A program made the position numbers and the translations under genes. Below, piece by piece: positions 1-6,068 of a stretch of DNA of 6,068 nucleotides. The first letter of the stretch is position 1. Each line of letters begins with the position of its first letter. Origin of the DNA: CAUZFZ01 sp963579025 (GTDB lineage: Bacteria > Planctomycetota > Planctomycetia > Planctomycetales > Planctomycetaceae); assembly GCA_963579025.1 (NCBI GenBank), contig CAUZFZ010000303.1, forward strand, positions 1 to 6,068. The letters run 5' to 3'. Below the pieces are notes generated by a model. The model was not told the origin of the DNA. It did no database searches and saw only the letters and a program-made list of their open reading frames with translations.

Positions 1-601
1 TTCGCCCTCGCTCACCCACAACACGAGTGAGCACGAGACAATCTGGCCGTCGCGATCTTCCAGCCATCACCAGCCGCGGGAAAAAGGGGGCTGTCCGCGC
101 GACCACACCATGCGCGCCCTGATTCCACCCAAAGCACTCCCCATCAAACGCCCAATCCACCATGATCTATGCGTATGAATAATCCGCGCTAGCCGCGGGC
201 GCACGAGCCCGAGGCTAGCGCCTACGGCTCAGAGGTCTCGCGGATTCCAGATCGGGAACTTATTTGCGCACCGTTCCTGAGGCAGTCCGGCCATGCCGGC
301 TGGTTGCCAAATCAGCCCACTTTCGCAGGCTTCTAACTGTTGGTTTGTATCCATGTCAATTAACCGTTGCGCTTCTGAGTCATCCGGGGCGGCAGACAGG
401 ACGACGCCCTACCGTGTTCCCGACTCGAGCACAGGCGACTGCGGCTAACGACGTCATTACGATGCCGGTGCGGCAGCCCGGACCAAGACAAAGGCCACGG
501 GCGGAAGCAGTTTCGCCAGTATTCAACGCTCGTCCGACGGACTGCTCGCCGACGGTGATTCGCGCACCAGGCCGTTTCCGGAATCAGGGGCTTCAGCCGA
601 T
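1..601. other. Gene-free leader region upstream of the protease gene
   Basis: I see no convincing gene in this stretch. Two short frames are open at the left edge (plus-strand frame 2 to about base 175, and a minus-strand frame from an ATG at about 163 to the edge), but neither shows a recognisable motif. A 121-codon plus frame from a TTG at 264 overlaps the protease start by 28 bases and is rich in Arg, Pro and Thr with no domain-like pattern, so I regard it as chance. The frame of the protease gene is open back to a TAA at 446-448, but contains no ATG, GTG or TTG before 602. No sigma-70-like promoter with good spacing was found, which is unsurprising for this presumed phylum. The one clear structure is the nested palindrome at 181-246. 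Confidence 0.6.
181..246. repeat. Nested palindromic element, candidate dispersed intergenic repeat
   Basis: The inner hairpin pairs GCGCTAGCC (186-194) with GGCTAGCGC (213-221), then, after one G/A mismatch (195/212), CGGGC (196-200) with GCCCG (207-211), leaving a 6-base loop. It is bracketed by an outer 8-base inverted repeat, AATCCGCG (181-188) and CGCGGATT (239-246), giving a compact 66-base unit. The inner and outer pairings share bases 186-188, so they compete. There is no U-tract after the inner stem, so it is not a classical intrinsic terminator. Similar GCTAGC-centred palindromes are, from memory, common between planctomycete genes. A REP-like or MITE-like dispersed unit is the best reading, but copy number cannot be judged from one window. 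Confidence 0.7.
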
Positions 602-1390
602 ATGCAGGACGTCACGCTTCCGGCGATGATCCTTCTGGGTACTCTGATTACCGGCAGCCTGCTGGTGTGGGTTTTAACCGGGACTCGGATCTGGCAGGGT
701 CGGTCCGTCATCAGCGACGCTGCGGTCGAACTGCCGCGCGTCCATTGGGCATCCGCAGTGCTTGTGCTGGCCTGGGTGACGATGCAGTTGCTGGCGCTCG
801 CCAGTGCTCCGTCATCGGACGGTGGAAAGGTACCGAGTCTGTTGGATGTCCAGACACTGTGCCTATTCAGCGGACTACTTTTCCTGGGACTGGTGATACC
901 TCTCGTGACTCAGGAGCAGCCGGAAAATGCCAGCCTGGGCTTTCATCTGAACAACTGGCCGCAGCAAAGCTGGTTGGGAGTTCTGGGGTTTATTCTCTGC
1001 GTTGCTCCAGTGATTGCAGCGTGGTCGACAACGTTGCCGTGGCGCACACCCACCAGTCAGCATGGACTGCTGCAACTGCTGGAGCAGGACGATTCGCTCG
1101 TAACCCTGGCGTGGATCGTGATGGCTGCTGTGGTATTGGCCCCATTGCTCGAAGAGCTGATGTACCGGGTCATTCTGCAGACGTGGCTGCAGCGAATCGC
1201 GCCACCGCGTGAGGCTCTGATTGCCGTGGCCGTTGTCTTTGCGGCCGTACACCGACTGCCCGACGCCGTGCCACTGTTACCGTTAGCTTTGATTCTGGGG
1301 TATCTATACCAGCAGACTCGCAGCTTTCTGACGGTCGTCGTAACTCACATGCTGTTCAACGCGACGAACCTTGCACTCGCGGTGATGTGA
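602..1390 (+). CDS. CPBP-family (CAAX/Abi-type) intramembrane metalloprotease
   Basis: A 262-residue polytopic membrane protein carrying the three hallmark motifs of the CPBP (CAAX prenyl protease 2/Abi) family in its last third: EELMYR (E184, E185, R189), F213-A-A-V-H217 and H249-M-L-F-N253. In this family the paired Glu and the two His residues form the active site inside the membrane. Hydrophobic stretches near residues 8-26, 48-68, 82-103, 124-142, 167-183, 206-217, 224-236 and 243-261 suggest about eight membrane segments, normal for the family. ATG 602 is the first usable start in its frame, which is open back to a TAA at 446-448. AGGGG at 586-590 could serve as a ribosome site, though its 11-base spacing is long. 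Known members process prenylated proteins or peptide pheromones or act in bacteriocin immunity; the substrate here is unknown. It converges on the response-regulator gene with a 20-base gap and shows no functional tie to it. Confidence 0.87.
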   Translation: MQDVTLPAMILLGTLITGSLLVWVLTGTRIWQGRSVISDAAVELPRVHWASAVLVLAWVTMQLLALASAPSSDGGKVPSLLDVQTLCLFSGLLFLGLVIPLVTQEQPENASLGFHLNNWPQQSWLGVLGFILCVAPVIAAWSTTLPWRTPTSQHGLLQLLEQDDSLVTLAWIVMAAVVLAPLLEELMYRVILQTWLQRIAPPREALIAVAVVFAAVHRLPDAVPLLPLALILGYLYQQTRSFLTVVVTHMLFNATNLALAVM

Positions 1391-1410
1391 GCAACCAGCA
1401 CCGTCATGAA

Positions 1411-2730
1411 TCAAAAGTGATCGACCCATCCGTCGAAGCCGTGCGAGACATCAATCCGGTGGCCAAGCTGGTTGAGCATCTGGCGCGTGAGATTCAGCTT
1501 GTTCTGCAGGAATTCGTCATTGTGCATCGGGTCGTGATGAGTGACCACCCAACGGCGTGCATTACACATTTTCGCCAGCAGGCACGCATTCGGTATCGAC
1601 GAATGTCCCCACCCCGTCTTTTGCGCATACTCCTCGTGCGTGTACTGGCACTCGTGAATCAATACGTCGATGTCTGTCAGAAAACGAATCATGGGTTCGT
1701 AATCGGCAACCAGGTGACTGTTCGGATCGACGTCGAAGGGAGAACCCTGATAACCCTTCAGAAACTCGTTGTCGGGAATCCATGACAGGCTCGTCCCCGG
1801 TAGCTGAACGCGGTATCCAACCGTCGCTCCGGGGTGCTGGGCGAACTCCCACGTGACTTCCGCATCACCAACGTGGACGGGTTCTGTTCCAAGGTGCTTG
1901 AATTCCAATTCGGCGGCCATGTCGTCCATCTGGACGGGAAAATAGTCCTGATCCAACTGGCCACGAAAGATGCCCTCGAGGTTTTTTCCGAATCCTGCCG
2001 CCGCGTAGACGGTGATTTTGAATCCGGGCACGTACACCGGCGCGAAAAACGGAAACCCCTGGATGTGGTCCCAATGCGTATGAGTCATGAATAGATGAAT
2101 GTGTCGCGGCCCCTCAGCCATCAGGGCTTGTCCCGCCGGGCGAATGCCTGAACCAGCATCGAAAATCAAGCGGTCCTCTCCGCACTCGATCGACATGCAG
2201 GAAGTATTGCCACCATGCCGCACAAATTGCGGGTCGGACACGGGAATGGACCCGCGTGTCCCCCACAAGTGGCAGGTGGCGACCGAACTTTGCAGTTCGT
2301 GTTTGAAGTCTGTCGCCACCGACTTGACCGGGAGCCGCATGTTCAACGTCACCTGGTCCTCGTCCGCGACGGAGAAATACTGGTCGACTTTCTCAGCCAG
2401 TTCCGCATCCTCGAACGGCTTGATGATCACATCGACGGCTCCCAGCGCGTCGACAGTCAATCTCTCCGTTCTAAAGTCCTTGGCAGTGCACACAATCACG
2501 CCGAGGTCCATCGACTGCAGACGTCTCAGCACTTCGATGCCGTGCATCTTCGGCATCATGATGTCCAGGATCAGCAGGTCGGGAGCGAACGAGTCCACCA
2601 TCTCCATGCACTCTTCGCCGTTTGACGCAATGGCCGTCTCGTACCCCATTGCTTCCAGAGTACCGGATACTCTGAGTGCCAGCATTTTGACATCATCCGC
2701 CACCAGGACTCGCTTCGGTGCGTCAGACAT
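1411..2730 (-). CDS. Response regulator with metallo-beta-lactamase-fold hydrolase output domain
   Basis: A 439-residue two-domain protein. Residues 5-122 are a complete receiver (REC) domain: acidic pair D12/D13, phosphoacceptor D56 in LDIMMP, switch T82 and K104 before a Pro. After a linker (about 123-143), residues 145-439 are an MBL-fold hydrolase: entry motif GTRGSIP, then GGNTSC, DAGSG, the metal-binding signature H217-T-H219-W-D221-H222, further candidate metal ligands H299 and D320, and a late HHDP (H398/H399). The motif set looks like the broad PhnP/cyclic-phosphodiesterase-like MBL branch rather than a beta-lactamase; the substrate cannot be read from the sequence. Both active sites appear intact. 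There is no DNA-binding domain, so the output is presumably phosphorylation-gated hydrolysis in the cytoplasm. ATG 2730 has GAGGAG five bases upstream. The gene lies 128 bases downstream of the hybrid kinase on the same strand, which suggests it is the kinase's partner; the gap leaves room for its own promoter. Confidence 0.92.
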   Translation of the reverse strand: MSDAPKRVLVADDVKMLALRVSGTLEAMGYETAIASNGEECMEMVDSFAPDLLILDIMMPKMHGIEVLRRLQSMDLGVIVCTAKDFRTERLTVDALGAVDVIIKPFEDAELAEKVDQYFSVADEDQVTLNMRLPVKSVATDFKHELQSSVATCHLWGTRGSIPVSDPQFVRHGGNTSCMSIECGEDRLIFDAGSGIRPAGQALMAEGPRHIHLFMTHTHWDHIQGFPFFAPVYVPGFKITVYAAAGFGKNLEGIFRGQLDQDYFPVQMDDMAAELEFKHLGTEPVHVGDAEVTWEFAQHPGATVGYRVQLPGTSLSWIPDNEFLKGYQGSPFDVDPNSHLVADYEPMIRFLTDIDVLIHECQYTHEEYAQKTGWGHSSIPNACLLAKMCNARRWVVTHHDPMHNDEFLQNKLNLTRQMLNQLGHRIDVSHGFDGWVDHF

Positions 2731-2735
2731 GATCG

Positions 2736-2741
2736 CTCCTC
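2736..2741 (-). promoter_or_regulatory. Shine-Dalgarno of the REC-hydrolase gene
   Basis: Read on the minus strand this is GAGGAG, followed by CGATC and the ATG at 2730-2728, a near-ideal 5-base spacing. It fixes the start of the response regulator and shows that the gene can be translated independently of the kinase upstream. No confident promoter was recognised in the 128-base gap (2731-2858). Confidence 0.75.
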
Positions 2742-2858
2742 TTTTTCAAGTGGCCACGGGGTGATTCACGAACTCTCGAGTACGGCTTCAACCTTTGATT
2801 GACGGAGTAGCAAGGGCTCCCAACCCGATGAAGGGCGCCTCGCAGCCGGGACACGTAA

Positions 2859-4517
2859 TTACTGTTTGGTTACACGCTTTGCCAACTCTTCAGTCAGCGA
2901 CCGAATCTGAATCACGAATGCATCATACGTCTGTTGGATGTCCTGCAGCTCACTCTCTTTTCCCATGCTCTCCAATTGCCAGGCCGATTCCACGGCATCA
3001 GCCGCTCCCAATTCACCTAACGCACCTCGAAGAGCGTGTGCCGCGTGGTGAATGCCGGACCCGTCGCTCCGATCGATGGCGTCCTGCAGTTCTGATTCCA
3101 GGCGAGGCTCATCCTCATACAGAAATGCCTTGACCATCCGAGTAGCCAGTTCTTCATTCCCCATTCGTCGAATGAACGTACCCCAATCGAATCCGCAGTG
3201 CGACGACGGCGTTGACGGGTTGTTGATTTCCAATTCGAGGATGGCCTGCCGCAGTGCCTCTCGGTTAATTGGTTTCGTGACATAGCCATCCATCCCCGCT
3301 GCCAGGCAGCGCTCGCGATCCCCCTTCATCGCGTCGGCGGTCATGGCAATGATCGGCAGGCGAGCGCCGCCCGTCTCCCGTTCTCGGACGCGGATCGTCT
3401 CTGTTGCTTCCAGGCCGCCCATCGTCGGCATGTGCACGTCCATCAACACAAAGTCAAACTGTTCGCTCTCCACGCGCCTGACCGCTTCGTTTCCGTCGCT
3501 GGCTGTTTCGACGTGCTGTCCCCATTGTGTGAGCAACGTGCAGGCGACCATTCGATTGACCTCATTATCTTCCGCCAGCAGGAGTCGGTATGGCGGCAAA
3601 CCGTGGTCCGTCGCCACTGGCGTGAAATCGTTGTGCATCGGTATCGGTGAAACCAATGATCCGACAATGAGATCATAAAGGGTCGATTGTTTGACCGGCT
3701 TTATGCTGTACCCATTCACGTCCAATTGGCGGCAACGCTCGTTGTCTCCGCTGCTTCCTCCCGATGTGAGCAAGATCACTCTGGTATTCGCGAAATCCGG
3801 CTCGCCGCGGATCCACTCGACCAGCATGAATCCGTCCATTTCTGGCATGTGTACGTCACTGACCACCAGGTCGAATGGCTGGCCCTCGAGGTGAGCTTGT
3901 TTCAGGGCGCCGATTGCGTCAGTTGCGGTTGCGACATCGATTGGAACGAGCTGAAAGCCAGCAAGCATCTCGGTCAGAATCTGACGGTTCGTGGCGTTGT
4001 CATCGACAATCAATGCGCGCGTCCCGGAGATCTGTGCCGGAACGCTGTGCTCGACGATGTGCTCATCACAGACTTCGAATCTGGCAGTGAAATAGAAGGT
4101 CGAACCGCGACCCGCCTCGCTATGGACACAAATTTCGCCGCCCATCAATTGGACGAGATGCTCTGAAATGGCCAGGCCCAATCCTGTGCCGCCGAATCTT
4201 CGAGTCGTTGAAACATCTGCCTGTTCAAAAGCGTTGAAGACTGCTGACTGCTTGTCCGCCGGGATGCCGATCCCCGTGTCTCGAATCGCGAAGTGCAACA
4301 GCGCCCGACCCGTCTCGACGGAATCGAGGCGGACCGTCAGCACAACTTCGCCTTGATTGGTGAATTTGACTGCGTTCCCAACCAGATTGATAAGGATTTG
4401 CCTCAACCTTGTTGGCGCACCGGACAGGTAGTCGGGAACGGCCGCTTCCACCCTGCAGGCCAACTCGATTCCTTTCTGGTGTACCTGGGCAGAGAGCGTC
4501 TGCAGTGTTTCTCCCAC
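2859..4517 (-). CDS. 3' fragment of hybrid kinase: HATPase_c-REC-REC-HPt
   Basis: The 552-residue segment counted from GTG 4517 is the catalytic and relay half of the kinase. HATPase_c spans about 1-150: N box with N44/N48, G1 box DTGIGI (80-85), G2 box GGTGLGLAIS (109-118). REC1 spans about 165-290: D172/D173, phosphoacceptor D221 in SDVHMPEMDG, T251, K273. REC2 spans about 310-430: E316/D317, D360 in LMDVHMP, T393, K415. The C-terminal HPt domain (about 445-545) has H494 in AHALRG. Every phosphotransfer residue is present. GTG 4517 is only the first start codon after the frame break: it has no Shine-Dalgarno and lies between HisKA and the ATP-binding domain. True homology continues upstream in this frame to the ATC at 4571 (IEAGKIELEHIPF), so this is the tail of the Amt-kinase and not an independent gene. 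If expressed alone it would lack the phosphoacceptor histidine. Confidence 0.9.
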   Translation of the reverse strand: MGETLQTLSAQVHQKGIELACRVEAAVPDYLSGAPTRLRQILINLVGNAVKFTNQGEVVLTVRLDSVETGRALLHFAIRDTGIGIPADKQSAVFNAFEQADVSTTRRFGGTGLGLAISEHLVQLMGGEICVHSEAGRGSTFYFTARFEVCDEHIVEHSVPAQISGTRALIVDDNATNRQILTEMLAGFQLVPIDVATATDAIGALKQAHLEGQPFDLVVSDVHMPEMDGFMLVEWIRGEPDFANTRVILLTSGGSSGDNERCRQLDVNGYSIKPVKQSTLYDLIVGSLVSPIPMHNDFTPVATDHGLPPYRLLLAEDNEVNRMVACTLLTQWGQHVETASDGNEAVRRVESEQFDFVLMDVHMPTMGGLEATETIRVRERETGGARLPIIAMTADAMKGDRERCLAAGMDGYVTKPINREALRQAILELEINNPSTPSSHCGFDWGTFIRRMGNEELATRMVKAFLYEDEPRLESELQDAIDRSDGSGIHHAAHALRGALGELGAADAVESAWQLESMGKESELQDIQQTYDAFVIQIRSLTEELAKRVTKQ

Positions 4518-5839
4518 AACATCGCGCAGTCGAAACGGAATATGCTCCAGTTCAATCTTTCCGGCTTCGATTTTGAGAAGTCGAGAACGTCGTTTAGAAC
4601 GGTCAACAACGAGTCTGCCGACGACTTCACGAGCTGTAGATACTCGCGTTGCTGTTCCGTCACACTGGTGTCCAGCGTCAGTTCTGTCATGCCGATGATA
4701 CCGTTCAACGGCGTGCGAATTTCGTGGCTCATGTTGGCGAGAAAACGGGACTTTGCCACGTCGGCTGCTCGAGCCCGTTTCTCGCTCTCAGCCAGTGCCT
4801 GTTCCGTGCGCTTACGGTCGACGGTCATAGCAATGCCGTCGGCCAGTGTTCGCAGTGCCTGCAGCGTATCCTCGGTGAGTGGCCGCGAGCCGAATACGGC
4901 GAACGCTCCAACCAGGCTATCGTCGCAGATCAGAGGGAAGCCGGCTGCTCCAATGATGTTCTCACGCTTGACCCAATTCATGTCGAGAATTCGAGAAACG
5001 CTGGTTGCGTCATTGGTAGTGTACTCGCTGCGTTGTGAGGCGATTTGACCAATGAATTGCTCACCCAGCGTGATACGACTGTGTTCGCCGTCAAGATGTG
5101 TGTGAATGCCTGCACTGGCTTGCAGCTCAAGAGTCTCGTCAGATTCGTCGAGTGTCCACAGTCGCGCCAGTTTGAGTGCCAGCTTATCCACAAGCATTTC
5201 CGAAATGTGCTGCAGCATCGCCGCAGCATCGCCCGGCTGGTTGAGTGATTGCCCCACTTCAACTTCGAGCGCCGAAAGACGTTCCCGACCGGCGAGCGCT
5301 TCCATGACACGATTGTACTGGTCAGCAATATGGCCCACTTCAGTGAATGGCTCGACCGGTGCCCGCAAGCTTGTATTGCCCGTTTCCGCCTGCTCGTGCA
5401 TCACAGTGACCAGGTCCAATAACTCAGTCCTGGCACCGTGTTCCGCAACGTTGAGCCCGATCTGTTCCTGCTCGTCGGATACTCGCAGTGGAAAGAAGCG
5501 GTTAATCACACTGAGCATCACGAATCCAACACCGAATGCCCACACAAAGCAGGTACCAGCACCCAGCAGTTGGACACCCAGTTGGGCAATGACTGATTTT
5601 CCCGTGTTGAGATCTGCAAACAACGCCACGGCAACAGTTCCCCAGACTCCCGCACAGGCGTGAACAGGGACCGCACCAACTGCATCGTCAATTTGAAACC
5701 TCTCAAGAACTCGGCTGGCACACAGCATCACCAGGCCGCCAACGATACCGATTAGAACAGAGGTGTGAACGTCGACCGCATCACAACAACCGGTGATCGA
5801 AACCAGACCAGCGAGCATTCCATTGACGGGTAGCAGCAC
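4403..5839 (-). CDS. 5' fragment of hybrid kinase: truncated Amt-linker-GAF-HisKA
   Basis: A 478-residue frame from GTG 5839. Residues 1-133 are the end of an ammonium transporter: LLPVNGMLAGLVSIT (about TM8), a TM9-like stretch at 28-41, VPVHACAGVWGT (H60 aligns with the second pore histidine of AmtB), a TM11-like stretch at 91-112, and the typical Amt tail SDEQEQIGLNVAEHG. A helical, HAMP-like linker follows (about 134-186), then a GAF domain (about 188-350), a short coiled coil (351-370) and HisKA with phosphoacceptor H372 in SHEIRTPLNG. True sequence ends at K423 (DVLDFSK); the last 55 residues are frameshifted and Trp/Arg/Pro-rich, ending at TGA 4405-4403. GTG 5839 lies within conserved Amt sequence without a Shine-Dalgarno. 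The same frame is open another 43 codons to TAG 5971-5969 and continues Amt homology (TM7) up to 5950, with no ATG/GTG/TTG, so no genuine start survives. Confidence 0.88.
   Translation of the reverse strand: MLLPVNGMLAGLVSITGCCDAVDVHTSVLIGIVGGLVMLCASRVLERFQIDDAVGAVPVHACAGVWGTVAVALFADLNTGKSVIAQLGVQLLGAGTCFVWAFGVGFVMLSVINRFFPLRVSDEQEQIGLNVAEHGARTELLDLVTVMHEQAETGNTSLRAPVEPFTEVGHIADQYNRVMEALAGRERLSALEVEVGQSLNQPGDAAAMLQHISEMLVDKLALKLARLWTLDESDETLELQASAGIHTHLDGEHSRITLGEQFIGQIASQRSEYTTNDATSVSRILDMNWVKRENIIGAAGFPLICDDSLVGAFAVFGSRPLTEDTLQALRTLADGIAMTVDRKRTEQALAESEKRARAADVAKSRFLANMSHEIRTPLNGIIGMTELTLDTSVTEQQREYLQLVKSSADSLLTVLNDVLDFSKSKPERLNWSIFRFDCAMLWEKHCRRSLPRYTRKESSWPAGWKRPFPTTCPVRQQG
4571..4574 (-). 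other. Frameshift site (A-run one base short) between HisKA and HATPase_c
   Basis: On the minus strand the gene reads GAC TTC TCA AAA TCG AAG, giving DFSKSK and then a non-homologous tail. One additional A would give TCA AAA ATC GAA GCC GGA, that is DFSKIEAGK, the standard junction after HisKA in hybrid kinases, and from there the second frame continues without interruption to the natural stop at 2861-2859. A single deletion in a short homopolymer is the simplest explanation. A -1 re-pairing of tRNA-Lys on A_AAA would produce the same protein, but no full X_XXY_YYZ heptamer is present. Confidence 0.85.
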
Positions 5840-5950
5840 ATTGGGGACCCGGTGCTGGTACCAGCCGACAAGGAGTGCGGCGACTGATCCCGCGGCACCG
5901 GCGACAACAGTGTTGAGAATAATGCCGGGCGTTTGCTCGTTGATCGTTAG

Positions 5951-6068
5951 GCGTCGTTCGTAAATAAACTACCTAATTGGCATTGACCTTCTGCATTGAG
6001 TTGTTGCAAACTGTTTATATGCCGGATGCAACAATGGTCGATGGAATCCGATCGAAATACCACGCGCT
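5951..6068 (+). mobile_element. Candidate left end of an insertion sequence interrupting the Amt-kinase gene
   Basis: Amt homology stops sharply at about 5950. The remaining 118 bases are AT-richer and non-homologous in any minus frame, and they carry the start of a plus-strand open frame at 6019. A transposase start about 68 bases in from an IS tip is a usual arrangement. The other end, the terminal inverted repeats and the target duplication lie outside the window, so element identity and exact boundary (within a few bases of 5951) are inferred. An unrelated rearrangement or an assembly join at the same point would look identical. Confidence 0.45.
6019..6068 (+). CDS. Possible ISAzo13-type transposase, N-terminal fragment
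   Basis: Sixteen codons and two bases are visible before the window ends: MPDATMVDGIRSKYHA. The run IRSKYHA followed by a partial CT codon matches my recollection of how ISAzo13-family transposases begin (an I-R-x-K-Y-x-A-L element near the N terminus, then a DER-containing segment). There is no clear Shine-Dalgarno before ATG 6019, and ATG 6034 is an equally possible start. With so few residues the family call is tentative. Its position, directly beyond the point where the transporter gene breaks, is the stronger argument for a transposase. Confidence 0.38.
   Translation, partial: MPDATMVDGIRSKYHA

Larger units (their letters stand above)
2859..5950 (-). pseudogene. Amt-GAF-hybrid histidine kinase gene, 5'-truncated and frameshifted
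   Basis: This entry covers the whole damaged gene; the two open fragments are listed separately. The ancestral product can be reconstructed as ammonium transporter, HAMP-like linker, GAF, HisKA, HATPase_c, REC1, REC2 and HPt, a single-protein multistep phosphorelay. Sensor kinases fused to an Amt domain are known, for example Ks-Amt5 of the anammox planctomycete Kuenenia. Two lesions are visible. First, Amt homology starts at about 5950 with LTINEQTPGII, which in Amt proteins follows a GWFGFNGGS-like stretch; that stretch is absent, and three residue-poor matches further up the frame reads TAG (5971-5969). Roughly TM1-TM6 of eleven, including the first of the twin pore histidines, are missing. 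Second, a one-base loss at 4571-4574 separates HisKA from HATPase_c. All domain motifs after each lesion are otherwise preserved, indicating recent damage or, for the second, possibly a base-calling error. Confidence 0.8.

Noticed and set aside
186..221. Intrinsic terminator reading of the GCTAGC hairpin
   Set aside because: No T-run follows either arm on either strand, and no gene ends just upstream within the window.
264..629. A 121-codon plus-strand frame from TTG before the protease gene
   Set aside because: TTG start without a ribosome site, overlaps the well-supported protease start, Arg/Pro/Thr-rich composition and no recognisable motif.
2099..2764. A 221-codon plus-strand frame opposite the response regulator
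   Set aside because: Antisense shadow of a REC-hydrolase gene with all catalytic motifs and a strong Shine-Dalgarno.
4568..4580. Canonical programmed -1 frameshift heptamer at the kinase frame break
   Set aside because: The sequence in register is C TCA AAA, which does not fit X_XXY_YYZ; only the A_AAA half could slip, so a simple deletion or read error is preferred.
4293..5048. A 251-codon plus-strand frame opposite the kinase
   Set aside because: It lies wholly antisense to the clear HATPase/HisKA/GAF coding sequence; its Ser/Arg-rich product is the usual reverse-strand shadow in GC-rich DNA.
5983..6020. TTGACC (5983-5988) with TTTATA near 6014 as a promoter for the transposase-like frame
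   Set aside because: The spacing is about 25 bases, too long for a sigma-70 promoter, and there is no other support.
5947..6068. Minus-strand frame entering from the right edge and ending at TAA 5949-5947, as a possible C-terminal end of another gene
   Set aside because: Only about 39 codons, no recognisable motif, and opposite to the better-supported transposase-like start; cannot be separated from a shadow.

Overview
The window looks like a planctomycete chromosome of the Rhodopirellula/Pirellulales kind. This is inferred from the moderate-to-high GC, the family content (an ammonium-transporter/histidine-kinase fusion, a receiver domain fused to a metallo-hydrolase) and a GCTAGC-centred palindrome of a style I associate with that group. 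No rRNA or other taxonomic marker is present, so the assignment is tentative.

Layout. Bases 1-601 hold no convincing gene; the clearest structure is a 66-base nested palindrome at 181-246. Bases 602-1390 (+) encode a membrane CPBP/CAAX-like protease. It converges, with a 20-base gap, on a minus-strand signalling block covering the rest of the window. In transcription order (right to left), that block is (i) the remains of a very large Amt-linker-GAF-HisKA-HATPase-REC-REC-HPt hybrid sensor kinase (about 5950 down to 2859) and (ii) a response regulator whose output domain is a metallo-beta-lactamase-fold hydrolase (2730 down to 1411), starting 128 bases downstream behind a strong Shine-Dalgarno.

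The kinase gene is damaged twice. Its transporter homology begins abruptly at about 5950, in the middle of the Amt fold (only about TM7-TM11 remain), with an in-frame TAG at 5971-5969. The adjoining 118 bases contain a plus-strand open frame running off the window whose first residues resemble an ISAzo13-type transposase, so an insertion sequence probably interrupted the gene. Separately, a one-base shortfall in an A-run (plus-strand TTTT at 4571-4574) breaks the frame exactly between the phosphoacceptor-histidine domain and the ATPase domain. Every other catalytic motif downstream is intact, so the damage is recent, or the frameshift is a sequencing error, or it is bypassed by slippage.

How the genes would work together (inference): an intact kinase would couple ammonium binding or transport in the membrane to a multistep phosphorelay (His-Asp-His-Asp), with the neighbouring receiver-hydrolase protein as a natural final acceptor. 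Its output would be enzymatic rather than DNA binding.
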